Below are positions 34,891 through 47,493 of a stretch of 64,000 nt of DNA, piece after piece. The stretch covers positions 12,723,426 to 12,787,425 of the forward strand of contig JAJEKV010000036.1 in assembly GCA_021234155.1 (NCBI GenBank), given 5' to 3'. The translations under genes and the position numbers were made by a program. How positions within the stretch are numbered: position 1 is the stretch's first letter; every line of letters starts with the position of its first letter. The DNA comes from Isoetes taiwanensis (lineage: Eukaryota > Streptophyta > Lycopodiopsida > Isoetales > Isoetaceae). The notes beneath the pieces are model-generated. The model searched no databases, had not been told where the DNA came from, and saw only the letters and a list, made by a program, of their open reading frames with translations.

Positions 34891-35639
34891 ACACTGTTCC
34901 TAGAGTATAATGTTGGGCTGATGCATGATGCATAGTTGATCGCCCTTTAATAACCCTAATGTGCTCTTAGTATCATTGGAGCAGGCACAAGGGAGGATGA
35001 AAGAGCGACAAAGTTTTTAAGCCTTCTAATGTTAGAATTCCTTGAGTTGCTATTTTTAATCCCCCTTTTTTTTTAATAGTAATGTTTTGATGAGCTTGCA
35101 CAAAGGGGGCAGCTGAGTGGCAAGGTTTAATATGACGACCCTTACTCAACTCTAGAACATTATAAAACACCATTGAAGAATGGTGTTCATGCATTTGTAA
35201 TTTAAGACTGGCAACCTCGACTTTAGGCGAAATGTTGCGAATTTAAAAAAATGCATTAATCACGAATTTCGGAGGGGTAACATTGTAGTGGTATCCAATT
35301 TCTGTTGTCTGAGCATGGGCATCGTTGCATTGTTTATTTGTCAAGCTTCTAGCACCACCGGGTTGGTGTAAAGTTGGAATCAAGAATGGTGTTCATAGAT
35401 TTGTAATTGACTCTCTCTTTCGCTTCACTAAATGTGGAGTTTGGAAAAGCATCTCTAGAATCATATAGTCTCAAGGTGGTAGTAGGCCAACACAAAGTTG
35501 ATGCAAAAAATATTGTTGGTGTTGAATTGATCAGGGTATAAGATGATCATTGTGTAAAATTGATTTAAGGTTTAAGACGATTACTGTGTTATGAATGTTA
35601 CTTGCAAGGCCCCTATCATGGCCAATGCATTAAATGCAC

Positions 35640-35960
35640 AAATAATGGCATGTTTTTCATGTGCATTTGCGGGAAGAGCTCGAGGGCTTCCTGGCCTTTG
35701 TCAGCTGGATATCGCCTGATATCATTATAATCCATGTAAACACATTACATTTTGCCGAATCATCAAATACTTGAGATGCATCTGCCAAGTTTCTAGTCTT
35801 TGCATACATGTTAACGAGGCTATTCCGAAGGAAAATACCTAGTTCTTTAGAAAATATCTAGTTTTGATAACATAGGCTCGCCTCCCTTAAGCAATACGTC
35901 TCAAATCAGCACATGCTTGAACGTGTGCCATATGATCTACTTCCGAGCATGTCCCTCCAG
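35640..35960 (-). pseudogene. PPR (pentatricopeptide repeat) gene fragment inside T1
   Basis: On the minus strand, reading from about 35950 downward, ACADLRRIA, then a stop, then GRRAYVIKTRYF are followed in a second frame by NSLVNMYAKTRNLADASQVF, NVFTWIIMISG, and after another frame change QEALELFPQMHM. The NSLVNMYAKxxNLxDAxxVFD / NVxxWxxMISG / QEALELFxQM series is the signature of plant PLS-type PPR repeats, RNA-binding proteins of organelles. About two repeats remain, with two stops and a frameshift. It is either a captured fragment or an old pseudogene engulfed by the transposon. Confidence 0.75.
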
Positions 35961-38945
35961 TGTAAAAAAGGCTTCTTCCCATGTATGTTTACACAATTCC
36001 TTTAAATTCAAATTTCTAATGTGTCTTTGTTAAGGCTGTCAGTGGGAAAATTTCTATAGAATGAGTGGGAAAATTTCTATAGAATGAGTTAACTAACGTA
36101 TGTTGTGAAGCCTAAGTCTGCATTTACAATACATTCACATACATAGTCGTTGCCAATCCTTTCAATAAACTCAGGTACTTTTTTTGAGCTTCTTTTCTAC
36201 CAGATAGATACACACCATACGCCAGAAGATTAATGCAAATTCGATCATTGTTTCCTCAGAATTCCAATATTTAAGTGGCCAGAAGAAAGAGACCCTGGTG
36301 GACTCAGAAACCCTTTCCAGCATTGCAAAGCAAATAAAGGAAGTTCTATTTTTGTTAGTTTGTATTTTGAAAGCTTACTGATGATAGCGTTCACACTGCT
36401 CCTTTATGAGGCTTTCCCAGGAGCAGTATAAACAGCAAGACCCTGTTACACAAAGAATGTCTTCTAATTCAGCAAAGAGTTTAGAATATTCTTCACAGAT
36501 GCTTTGGGACATAGAGAGTGAGATTACCACTTTCTTTCTCTTCAAATTAACGGCCTAGCTAACATCTCAAAAGAAAATACCCTTCTTATTTCATAATTAA
36601 CTATCACCGCACACCAGCAGTACAGGATACTTCAAACCATCAAAAAATTGTGATGCTGGCACAATAAACTCAAGCCATACGTCTATATGCTGTCAAATGC
36701 TGTTTACGAACCTTTCTTTAATTCATTTATGGTACTTACCATTTCAATAACCAGGTGTCTTCAAAGGAACAACAGAATCTGCACTAGGACCCTGAAAGTC
36801 CTTCTAAATCATTTCTCCATTTTGTTATCATTAGTTTCTCATATTTTAAAAATCAGGTTGGTTGGTTGAAGAAAGTAGCCAAGCCCACGTTCAAAGAGCC
36901 TGATAATAGGTGATCTCGCAAAGGGTTCAGCCACCCAGAAACATGGACATACAATATTGGACATTGGAGAATGCTGCGCAAAGTTACACCATGATCTGTC
37001 AATATAAAATGTTGAAGGTATAAGGGAACCACAAGCTCCAAGAATTGCTCTTAACAGGCAGAGTAAGCAAATAAGAGCTACCAATCCATCTGCATTCTTG
37101 AATCTTTTGAATAGGCAATGCAGTGACTAACCTCAGAAAAATGCTTAGCAGCATTGGGTGTAACAATCTTGTACACAATCTCTGAACACTTAGCAAAATG
37201 CGTTTTTAACCAACACACGCTCATCTATGCCAGCATTTGTGAGAGAGAATATAAAATCAGCCAAGCTATGGAAGCCTGATGCTGCACTAGTCCCCTAGTA
37301 ATCACATTGAGCATGAGCTTCTTGAGGACCAACAGCCTGCTGAAAGAGACATCTCTCTGCATAATTGTTAACAACTAAGCTGTGAGTTAAGGTGTGTTAG
37401 TGTTCACCTGGGCATGTTGTAGACACTAGAAGTAGCCAAAGTCTAAGAACAAAAACTCTATCTCTTGTTCTTTAAATTATGTTTAATAAGTTGAACCAGA
37501 AGGGCATGGGGACTGTTACATGTCATTAAAGAGACACAATTCTATTGCCTTGAGCAGCAAGAAAATGTCCCGACATTTAATTGCCTGCTTATATTAATGT
37601 CCTATATATGAATAAATGGCTGCCTTCTGCCAGGAGAAATATATCTTATGCACAATGTTGATCTCCTTGATCCTAGGAGAAACAATTTGCCATAATTTTG
37701 GCTTTCTCAGCAGTCCCACCATCATTAGAACCAAGATAGTTGCAAAGAACAAATGGAGTTCAAACCTTCATCCTTCTCTGGGCAGGGAGAAAAACATGGC
37801 GTTTTACAACTGCCTTTGCTTCTAATACCAAGTCTGGCAGCAGAGACCGCTATCCTTCTGCACGACATGGCTGTTTAAAATTCTAGACTATTGAGAAACC
37901 TAGATGGCAATTGGCCAGGCACTAAGAAAACCTTGTGGGCGGGCATGATAATGACTTTATAAATCATTCTGAAACGCACATTATTAACATATAATTAACC
38001 AGGGAAAGAGAAAACTTTACCTTATTTCAAAATAATTGTTGTGCATATATCTTTACGGTACTGCCATGAGTTGAGCTCATCTTCTGCTCCATCCCTGTGC
38101 AGATTAAAAGCCATGACAGTTATGGATATGCTCATGCTGGCAGTGAGGGAACTACATAACATGCAATAATACTGCTGCATATTCCAGTAGGGCAGAAATC
38201 CGGTAGCAAAAGCCAAGATATGACCTTAAAAATCTTGGTATGAATCTTGATCGGTAACCACTAGGCCCACAGTAGTAGACAACTGTGATGTAAGTGGAGA
38301 TTGTGGTAGCCAGAACTGCCCTTGCCGTAAATGGAATTTCTTTGTATTTGCTTAATCCACAGAAGGTTACCAGAACAACTATATGCACAGGGCTATGCTA
38401 AGCCGAGCATAGGCAAGCACGCAGGCAAACGTGGCCTTTGGTACTCCTCAATTTCCTCTGATCTGGCAATGCAGCGTCTTCAAATTTTATGAAGAAAGAA
38501 ACAATGTTCTAAAGAAAGCGGCAAATCTTTGTCAAGGATGCGCCTACAAATCGTGAGAAAAATGCCCTTTCCGGCATGCCTGCTTGTAAATAAACCCTTC
38601 CAAGAAAGGGTTTCTTCTTTTCTGGCCAAGCTATGGCCGTCTGCATGCATGCGACCAAGCTATGGCTCTATAAAACTTCTGTTGCAGAAGGCGAAAATCA
38701 AGCTCTGCCTGGTTGAATAGCATCGACACCAAGCTTGGCGCTCAGCAACGGAATCAGCACCTGGGAAACATGTCGCGTACAAAAAAATTAACCAAGCCAT
38801 CACAGCCGTCTATTGTGCCACGTGGCAGTTTAGAAGGCCTAGATGGCCCCAATTATCAGTGTTAGGCAGCCCTCTATAATAATATATATAAGTCAGATAT
38901 ATTTAATATATATACGTTCACATATTTGTACATATAAAAAAAAAA

Positions 38946-39329
38946 CGGTATAAATTTATACCGCAGGAAGTCTCGCGGTATAGATTTATACCGCAAGAAT
39001 TCTTTTTTTTTTCGGATATATATATGTATGTATGTATATATGTTATATATATATTATATATTTATATAATATACATATATATATATATCTTTGGTATAAA
39101 TTTATACCGAGAAAACTCTTGCGGTATAAATTTATACCGCTCGGGTCCTCTTGCGGTATAAATTTATACCGCTCGAGTCCTCTTGCTGTATAAATTTATA
39201 CCGCTCGAGTCCTCTTGTTGTATAAATCTATACCGCTCGAGTCCTCTTGCGGTATAAATTTATACCGTGCGAACTCTCTAGCATACTATGTCCACACATT
39301 ACTATCTATTGAGGTATAAATTTATACCA
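38946..39329. repeat. T1 palindrome array, nine copies of GCGGTATAAATTTATACCGC
   Basis: Perfect or one-to-two-base variants of this 20-bp palindrome occur at 38946, 38975, 39092, 39121, 39153, 39185, 39217, 39249 and 39312. The five from 39121 to 39249 are spaced exactly 32 bp, with spacers resembling TCGAGTCCTCTT. A long (AT)n tract lies between copies 2 and 3. Confidence 0.95.
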
Positions 39330-39928
39330 TCTTGAAATTTATTTGGAAGAAACTAAGGACTACAGAGACAAATAAATTACAAAGTCTAAAAAAAGTCCAG
39401 ATTGGATACATACGTCGCCATCGCAGATATCTGAAGTCTATAGCAAGCTGGAGGAACAAATAAGAGCAAGTGTATAAGGCAAAGCGCAAGCATCTTCGAC
39501 TTCAACTCGCGTGTGAGGCACACTTTAAGGTGAAAATATTTGCTTCATTGAGGCAATATCAAAATGTGTTGCATTTTTGGCAATTTTGTTCATAATTTTG
39601 TAGTGAATTCATAAACTTTGAACTAAATACGTTTTTGGGCACTCTTAGCGCTTGCTGTGTTTTTTCAATGTCTATTTTGTTTTGTCCTTAAAAATATTAC
39701 TATTTCTCACACCAAACTAGGGGGCCAAAAAATGGTACCAAACAAATTTGAATGGAAGCTGAGTTCAAATTCCCCTCCAAAAATGGTGCCTAAAATATTC
39801 AAATTGTCACACTTGTCACAAATATACCAAGAAAAGGGCATTTTTTGGGGAGATTTTAGGGAATCTTTCAAAGATTCCTTTTAAAGTGCGTTTGGAGCAA
39901 ATTAGTGCGTTTCATTTTAAACTTTGTT

Positions 39929-39932
39929 AAGA
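39929..39932. repeat. T1 target-site duplication, right (AAGA)
   Basis: Partner of the AAGA at 33275-33278. Confidence 0.8.
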
Positions 39933-42900
39933 GTATTATACTCTTTATATATTGTGGACATTATAGGTGGCCCTTTGAAGGATAAATTTCTACCTGCATC
40001 AGATGTAGAAAGTTTGGATAACTCGGCAATTAAAATTAGGGAAAGACAAGATCATTACTATGATGCATGTTGGTAGCAAAGCATATGGACCTATGTTAAC
40101 AACCCTGACATATATCTGGGTATGCTAGAAGAAGCGCTCTCAGACACTTTTTCAGGTGAATATTCAAAGGAGCTAAATAAATATTGGTTCACAGTGAAAT
40201 GCTGGACTCAGAAAGCAATAGAAAAGGGAAGAAACTAACATATCACTAGTAAAATGGTTGCAACGCTTCAAAATCACGTGATAGTGAGGTCCTTCATGAA
40301 CTCCCCAAACTCAATGGCATTCAGGTCAATTAACCCAGACAATTTCATGATCCTACCTCAATTGGATCTTCAATGATCCTCTAATTATTGGATGGCCAAT
40401 GATCCTCAATGCAAAACGTTCAGAACTTTTTATACCTAGAACCATATATCGATAGCAAAAATCCAACTTTGCAATTCTGGTATTGTTTGTAAAAAGTGTT
40501 TGCCTTTTCCGTCAATAATATTTCTTTTTCCAAAGCGTATTCTCACAAAAACAAGGTGTTGTCACACAAAGGGTGGTCCTCATGGAATGTGTGGGGTAGT
40601 ATGTTGCAGTTTGGAATCTGCTCTAGAGACAAGAAAGAATGCAAATTTTCAGGAATTGGTCTAGTTTATTTTTCTATTCAATATGCCAACACAGATATCT
40701 TAACTATAAATTTTAGCATGCAAAGAATTGTGTGGGGTGTTTTTTTACTAGTGGTATACAAAAAAACGAAATTCAAGCACTAAATCAGCACCTTCATAGG
40801 TAACATGTGTGATCAGCAATCACATTGCCAATATCCCCATTATATTATACCTTAATAAAGAACATTCCAGTATTTTTTGAAGGGCAATAAAGGGCAAGGG
40901 AAGGGCAATGAAGGGCAGCTTGAAGGGCAATCAGCACTAAATCAGCACCTGTGTCGCGACATGCTAAAGTGTGTATCACTAGTAAAAACAGACCCTGTGA
41001 AAGATAAGGAGTTTCTTCAACAAACAAGTTCATCTTAGAACATGGAAAGACCATCAAGTGGACTTCGAACTCTAGTATTTCTACAGGTCTTACAAAATTC
41101 ACATTCACATTCATCTCGGGGAACTGTTGTATGATGTGGATGAGGATCATTTTTTATTTTGTTTGTGATATTTCTGTTTTATATTAAGAAAGCCCACAAC
41201 TAAGGAGCCGAAAAAGGATTTCAAAAGGATGAGGTATAATAGGACCGATCATGTATTTTTTTTTCCAAATCCAAATTGGCAAGGGATTAAAGCTTCTAAA
41301 GGATCCATAGCTTACTATGGGGATGTTGATGTGAAGGTTTTGAGTAGTAGAAAGGGTTTTGTCCTAGAAATATCTAGCTCCGAAACCTTATTGAACTTCC
41401 CCCATTATTGCTTAGAAGAGTCACACATGATCCTTATTTTATGAATATATGCATTAAATAGGTGGATATCAGAATGTAAGATTTAGTATTGCATTGGATT
41501 TTGCAAGGGGCCTAGATATCGGCATAAGAATTGTCGGACAATGTGTTGCATTTTGGATCTGAAAAGACAGTACTTGATTCATAATTTAGTGCTAAAGTGG
41601 CATCTTTTGGCTTGTGGTTCATGGGCAGTGAGGAGCATTTCAAAATATCATGGTTTCAGATTTGCGAGTGGAGACAATGTATACAACTATGGCATGGAGT
41701 TGTTGGAATACTAAGTAGTAAGGACTTAGTAATCAAGTATGTACAAAGATGAGCCATGCACTGGCATATGAGGATGAAGAAACCCTGTGCCATTGAGATG
41801 ACGACGGGCAAGCCAAGAGGCTAGTTCAAGTAGCTTTCTTGTATGTTTAGAGGCATCCTTCTTCTCCACCAACTAACTGTTTATAGCTGGTTCCATAGAC
41901 TTAAATGCTTCCATGAAATTAACTCCAACACAATGATCTTGCTGAAAAAACATTAAGCAACGAAGTATGTCAAAGATCAAACATATTGCAGAATCATTTA
42001 CATCAAAATGAACAAACAAAGGCTTGCTAAAGAACACTAGCATCAGAGTTACATATCAGCCTTGTTAAAGAAATTACTAGCCCCTGAGTTAAATATCAAC
42101 AAGGCAATACCTACTGCTAAAGCAAGCTGAGCAAAGCTCTTAACACTATTGTTGCTAGCTCTTAACACTGCTAAAGTCATTAGCAAGCTAAGCAAAGCTC
42201 CTAACACTGCTATTGGTGCTAGCTTTGTAGTCGCATTTCCTTATGCCCCAACTCAAATTGGAAGTATAATACAAAATGCTAAGTGAAATGCTGCAACAGA
42301 TGATGCCCATTCCAAAATCCTCGTGTCTTGGAAGAAGCTTCTTTAGGACAAATTTAGCTCCAAGATTTCATCTAGCAAAGAAGGCATATCAAGCAATGGC
42401 CAGGAAATAGTTTCCATCGCTACAAGATAAGGCTTATGTCTGATGTATTTACTTCTCGTCGGATCTAAGTGTCAACCACCTCTTTTTGGAAGGCCCTCAT
42501 TAGTAGAAAGCAAGTTCTAACATATAAGCTTAATCATGAGCAAATCATTTTTATTAATTGTAAAGCATGGGCAGCGGTTAAGTGTAAGAAAGAGTGAATT
42601 ATGGGCCAAAAGCGAGCTGAAGCCGACACCAAACCCGCACCCGCAGGCAAGGCAATTACATACACCAAACCCGCAGGCAAGGCAACTACATACAAGCCAT
42701 TCATGAAATACACATGCAAGCCATACAAATATCCAACTGAAACTCAATATAGAAAGTAGGGAGATGGAATCTTCATTTTTGGGTATTATCTCATGCAGTT
42801 TTGCTATCTCCATCGTCTATTTAAAACATTCTACAAATATTCCACTTCCTCGCTACCATTGCTAAGGTATGCCCTTCAAGATACCTTCGAAAATTATACT

Positions 42901-43747
42901 TCCAGATCTACGAGTATTATTAACCATTGACAGCACTTACGATCAATCATTAGCTAACTATATCAAAGTTGATCCCTACCCATATGATTCAATATGAAAT
43001 TGACGGATCTATGTCTTAGATATTATTATTAGAAAATAGCTAAAGAAATGCAATGCATCATTGACAGGTATGCAGTGTCGCCCCTTGAAGAGCCACCTTG
43101 CGGAGTAGAAAATTATACATTACAACAATGCCTTTAAAGCTTCAGGAAGTGCTCAAGCATGGAAGCGGGAAGACATAACATTCCTTCTAGCGATCAGCAG
43201 GATGATATCTATTATGCAAAGCTCTTGTCATGGTCGGCATGTATGCTATCCTCACGCTTACATACTTTTGTACAACATGCAATTCTCAGCGTTCTATCTA
43301 TGCAGGAATAATAACACATGCTTTGTCTTTCCATAATCACTTCAAAAGCAGTTTTCGTTCATCCCAAAGAGGTGCTTACGCAGTACATAAAAAGCCATCT
43401 TAGTTCGTCCAAGAGACAGCCGCAACCCAGTATAATCCACTGAAAAGTATGAACGACCAACAACTCAAAAGTAAACGCCACTCCAGCTTGCCTAAGAAAC
43501 TCCACAGCAAATAATGTCTACATTTGCCAGTCACTGCACCAACTACAACTTCCTTAAAAAGATGTTGCATCCTATGTGCAAAATCACTCTAATGTCCTTT
43601 CTCTGGCTCTATATGTATGCTTCACCCAGAGTTGAACCATATGCCATGTGGAATTAGATTTTAACATTCTTAGAATGCACAAAAAGCAAATTTTAACATT
43701 CAGTAAAGATGATGTCATGCCCAAAAGGTATTATGATGTGCCGACAA
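39933..43747. other. Spacer between T1 and the SR gene
   Basis: No recognised gene. Local structures only: GAAGGGCAA iterations at 40878-40930, a ~27-bp duplication of CACCAAACCCGCAGGCAAGG at 42627-42690, and two imperfect copies of GCAAGCTRAGCAAAGCTC with following TAACACT at 42120-42215. The last ~500 bp should contain the 3' UTR of the SR gene. Confidence 0.4.
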
Positions 43748-45703
43748 TTAACTACGTTTGGGCGACCTTCCCTGAAAATCCACAGAACCTTATGGTAAGA
43801 ACATCAAATGTTAAGAATTAAGTGTCAAAGAAGAAAAGAAAAGGAAAGGGGAACAAAAAAATGTGTAGAATAAAAGCACCATACATTAGCTTCAGGTGGC
43901 TGTGGAAGAGGAATTGGACTAGCACTCCTGCTCTTCGCTTCCGCAGCCTTTCATCAAGTAAAATACATTGAAATTAAGAAGACATTGAATCTCGTTTGAA
44001 GAGAAAAACAAGAGAACTAGAACACAACATACAATTGGAGAGTGCGATCGACTAGCACCACGACTGCGACTACGGCTAGGACTCCTTGATATAGATCCCT
44101 GCTAAAATAAACACAATTAGCCACTAATTTTGACATTGAAGAATTTAGAAAACTTACCGCATGGCGAGGCGACTTAGACCTGACAATGCACCAGAAAACG
44201 TCAATCAAGTCCAGTTGTCCAGTAATCCTGCAGAAATAGCAAGAGTCTACCTTGAAGGAGAATGTGCTGGAGAAGGAGACCGAGACAATGAACGACGCGG
44301 AGAGCGTGACCGTGATGCAGAGCGGCTCTTGTTACTTGGCGAGCGACTGGCCATAAAACGGGGTCATAAAGAGGGGTTATTGCTTATATATAACAGAACC
44401 TCACATAGGTCATTTTGCGCATGAAGAAAATATTCACGCTATTCACCTGCGACTGTAACCACGGCTGCGGCTACGTGTATAACTTCGACTACGGCTGCGG
44501 CTCCGAGAAAAGCTTCTCCGAATGCCAGCTCCCCTATCCTCCTTGACCTGTACACAATGTACTCCAATCAATAACTACCATGAACTCACAGACAGGCTGT
44601 TAGAAGGCACTTACCCTTATGTATGAGCGGGAAAAAGGGTTTCGGAACTCAGAGTCATCAAGTTTCTTGATCTGTACAACAAAACAAGCAACCCCATTAT
44701 AACAGCACATCTGATAAATCGTTGCTCTTCCTCGTTTGTTGGAATTAACATACTGCATATTTCATGTCCTCATAGTTGGTAAAATCCACAATACCCGTAG
44801 TTCCTGTAAAATATAATCCAGCATGAGGCTAAATTTCAAAACTGAACAATCACATACACATACCATGACTATCACGGAACACTTGGGCGAAACAAACGTC
44901 ACCAGCTCGACGCATGTGATCCTAAAAAGGTAGCCAAACTCCAGTTATGTGACAAGAATAAATGACAGAACAGAAAAATTTAGCTTACTTTCAAATCCTG
45001 CCATGATGCTGATGATGGCAATCCAGTTATAATAACTGCATCATAGAGGCATAATTGTATTGCTTAAGTGGATCATACGGCATTTATGGCATAAATATAA
45101 ACACAGACCCCTGTATTCAGACCGTCGGGAAACCCCACTTGAGCGTCCATTTGCTGCACCACCACCACCACCACCACCACTGCTGTAGCTGCTGTGGCGA
45201 TCAACTGATGATGGCCCTCTTCCACCATGAGCAAATTCAACCTGCAGTAGTAAATATGACCTTTTCAGAATCCGAATCAAAATCCATATATGGATATAGA
45301 TTGTACAAACCCTTAATCGATTCCCATCAAAATTATAGCCATCCCGACCCTTAATTGCATCCTCTGCATCTCGGGCATCCTCAAACTGCAGGCAAATTTA
45401 TTTGAGAAACATAGCAAGATTTTTGATAGCTTAATGTGCTTCTTACATATTAACATAAAGCTCACCTCTATAAAACAATAACCAGGGGGTCGTGGGGGCA
45501 ACTTTAAGTCAATGTCAACAATGGGTCCATACTGGAAGCAGCAAATAACATTTAGATGTTAAATAATTGACGTAAATATTAAGTGTTACCTCATTGCTGA
45601 ATTTCAGTAATCTAACCTTGTGAAACAGGTCCTCTATTTCACGCTCTCGTACATCACCAGGAAGATTGCCAACATAAATTGTCCTGCTGGTACGGCTGCT
45701 CAT
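43748..45703 (-). CDS. SR splicing factor, SF2/ASF-like (plant SR34/SR30 type), 14 exons
   Basis: This is a nuclear pre-mRNA splicing regulator that binds exonic enhancers and recruits U1/U2AF through its RS domain. Exons, 5' to 3' on the minus strand: 45617-45703, 45466-45531, 45311-45385, 45109-45241, 44989-45035, 44864-44921, 44754-44803, 44615-44671, 44447-44547, 44251-44346, 44158-44179, 44033-44098, 43885-43947, 43748-43771. They total 945 nt, 314 residues in one frame. RRM1 has RNP2 IYVGNL (9-14) and RNP1-like GYCFIEF (46-52). A Gly-rich linker is followed by the pseudo-RRM with the invariant SWQDLKDH (131-138). From about 192 the tail is Arg/Ser dipeptide-rich and ends SPKRS. Paralogue identity within the subfamily is not resolved. 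A 5' UTR intron acceptor is likely at 45764. Confidence 0.95.
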
Positions 45704-47098
45704 GACTTTTATAGCAACTCTTGATAACTAGTGTTGTTAGACCACAACCCATGCAAATAACCACTGTAAGTCAGTGTCGTCAAAACTATCAATCCATTGG
45801 CTCAGCCAGACAATACTGCAGAGAAGACTAAGTCAGATACACATAAGCGTTAAGATGCAATGAGTCAAACCAAGAAAGAAATTTGTTGGAGGGAAGCGCC
45901 ACAATCTCCATGCTCCCTCCATTGCTCCCAAAAGCTCCACAGTTATTTCGATAATATTATATATCACATAATTCCACTTCCGCATCATCCAAATGCTCCC
46001 TCTCTTCTTATGCTCCATTACAATTCCCCACACCCGCTTTTCCCACTCACTTTTCCTAACTCTCAACTTTTGTGCTCCTATGCTCCTGCTTTGTCCAAAC
46101 GCCAGGAATCTATCCATGCACAAAGGGCGCATTGTTACATGAAAAGAATGCGACTTAGACTTAGCCACACCAGACCATCTTTTTTATTGGCCGGCCTATA
46201 ATGCTGGATGCATTTATTCGAGAAGAAAAAGTATGCAAAGTAAAGGAAGTAAATGTACACCACAAAGAAAGAGGAAGCAGAAATACATTTTGTAAGTGTC
46301 CATATTATCTTGTATAAGCATAAGGAAGATTGCATCTGAAGGGGCTGGTGCAAATAAGATGGGCAGGTTCTCTCACAGATTATTCGTCAAGAACATATCT
46401 GTTTGCTACTGGATAACACTCGTTCTATCAGCACAGTCCGCGTTTTGTATCAGCATGGCTCCCAAAGTCAATGCCCATATTGCTTCCCACTACATATTAG
46501 TTGCGTAAACTGGAACAGAACCAATCACTGCACTTAAGGAATGAAATACATATCTGGGCTGTGGAGTAACGCAGGGATCTTATCATCACATAGCAACAGC
46601 CAGCTCCGACCAAACCAAGGGCCATGAAATTCCAGCTGAGCTTGCTACCAGTTTATGTACAAAAGAATAGAAACATTAACTACAGACATTGACGCTGATG
46701 TATAGCTGCTTCTACCAGTTCATGTGCAAAAGTGAAGAGCAGGAAAGCAAACGGCAGAAACAGAACGTATAAGCTTAAATGCAAACACAAAAACCCGCCG
46801 GACAATGGATGCAAGAACTAAAGCAAGTAAAAGCAACGAGAAAGAAGAAAACTGTGTGCTAAAATAGACACGTACAGAATGGACGAACGAGGCAGCGCCT
46901 TCTTCACAATTCCGGCGCCCCACTCTATCCGCTACTCTTTTTCAAAAAGACCTAATGTCTAAAGGTACACGCCTACATGTATACACGAGATAAGATACGC
47001 TGCATGAAATACGGGGAGCGGCTGATAACGGATGCCATAAATGATATCTATCTATTTGACAGCGTCATAATCGGGTCCCATTTCTTTCCAGTGGTGAC
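45704..47098. other. Upstream flank of the SR gene
   Basis: A probable 5' UTR intron acceptor (CTTACAG, ending at 45764 on the minus strand) lies 60 bp upstream of the start codon. Further upstream at about 45890-46110 is a CT-rich segment with several TGCTCC/CTCCCTC repeats. No TATA box could be assigned and no other gene was recognised. Confidence 0.4.
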
Positions 47099-47202
47099 TA
47101 AGGCTGGGTTCACATGCGCCTTTAGGACCCTCACCATCGTCAATTTGCACTGGGCAAAACAGGCCCCCTCTCCGACGATGGTTGCATGTGAACCAGCCCT
47201 AA
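47099..47202. mobile_element. MITE with TAAGGCTGGGTTCACATGCG-type ends
   Basis: The left end AGGCTGGGTTCACATGCGCC (47101) pairs with the right end GTTGCATGTGAACCAGCCCT (47181-47200). It is about 104 bp with no coding capacity. The same ends occur in the copy at 47494-47640. The target duplication is unclear. Confidence 0.65.
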
Positions 47203-47214
47203 GCCAAGAACAGG

Positions 47215-47265
47215 GAATTGGAGTTGGGTTCTTCGAACAGAGAATTGGAGTTGGGTTCTTCAATT
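47215..47265 (+). repeat. 26-bp tandem duplication
   Basis: AATTGGAGTTGGGTTCTTC occurs twice, separated by GAACAGAG. Confidence 0.9.
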
Positions 47266-47327
47266 CTACATCACCGTGCGCAAGTCAAAAATTAGATAAA
47301 TGGTTTACCTTCCTGATTATGATATTA

Positions 47328-47454
47328 TAAGGGCTAAGCTGTTTGGTTCACTTACCCTGCCTGTTTGTTTGTTGCGGTGAGCTGGTCCCAGCTGCCACTG
47401 ATCGCAGCATCCATCGGGCAAATAGGGTAAGCTATCCCAAACAGCTTACCCTTA
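47328..47454. mobile_element. MITE with TAAGGGYTAAGCTGTTTGG-type ends
   Basis: TAAGGGCTAAGCTGTTTGG at 47328 pairs with CCAAACAGCTTACCCTTA ending at 47454. Inner bases GGTTCACTTACCCT and AGGGTAAGCTATCC also pair. It is about 127 bp, hairpin-forming, non-coding and possibly flanked by TA. Confidence 0.7.
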
Positions 47455-47493
47455 TACAATCATTTATATATTAACTTATTTATGATGTTTTAT

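Larger units (their letters stand above)
33279..39928. mobile_element. T1: 6.65-kb non-autonomous DNA transposon, 4-bp TSD
   Basis: The left end AACAAGGTTTAAAATGAAAC (33279) is matched by the reverse complement of the right end, AACAAAGTTTAAAATGAAAC (ending 39928). Both continue CGCACTWATTT. The flanks are AAGA at 33275-33278 and AAGA at 39929-39932, a perfect 4-bp target duplication. Just inside each end a second AAACGCACTT motif occurs, inverted at the left (making a 10-bp-stem hairpin) and direct at the right. Inside are degenerate tandem repeats, a PPR gene fragment and a palindrome array. No transposase was recognised. The right ~220 bp are shared with T2. Confidence 0.88.

Noticed and set aside
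38881-39090. (AT)n tract as a possible promoter or matrix attachment region
   Set aside because: It is a simple repeat between two palindrome copies, with no gene nearby to regulate.
38946-39329. Regular palindromic repeats at 32-bp spacing, superficially CRISPR-like
   Set aside because: The spacers are near-identical rather than unique, the host is a plant, no cas genes are present, and the same dyads occur irregularly in T2. They are transposon-internal repeats.
45055-45354. Plus-strand frame with a poly-His run
   Set aside because: It is the antisense of the Gly-rich linker exon of the SR gene (CAC read opposite GGT/GGC codons).
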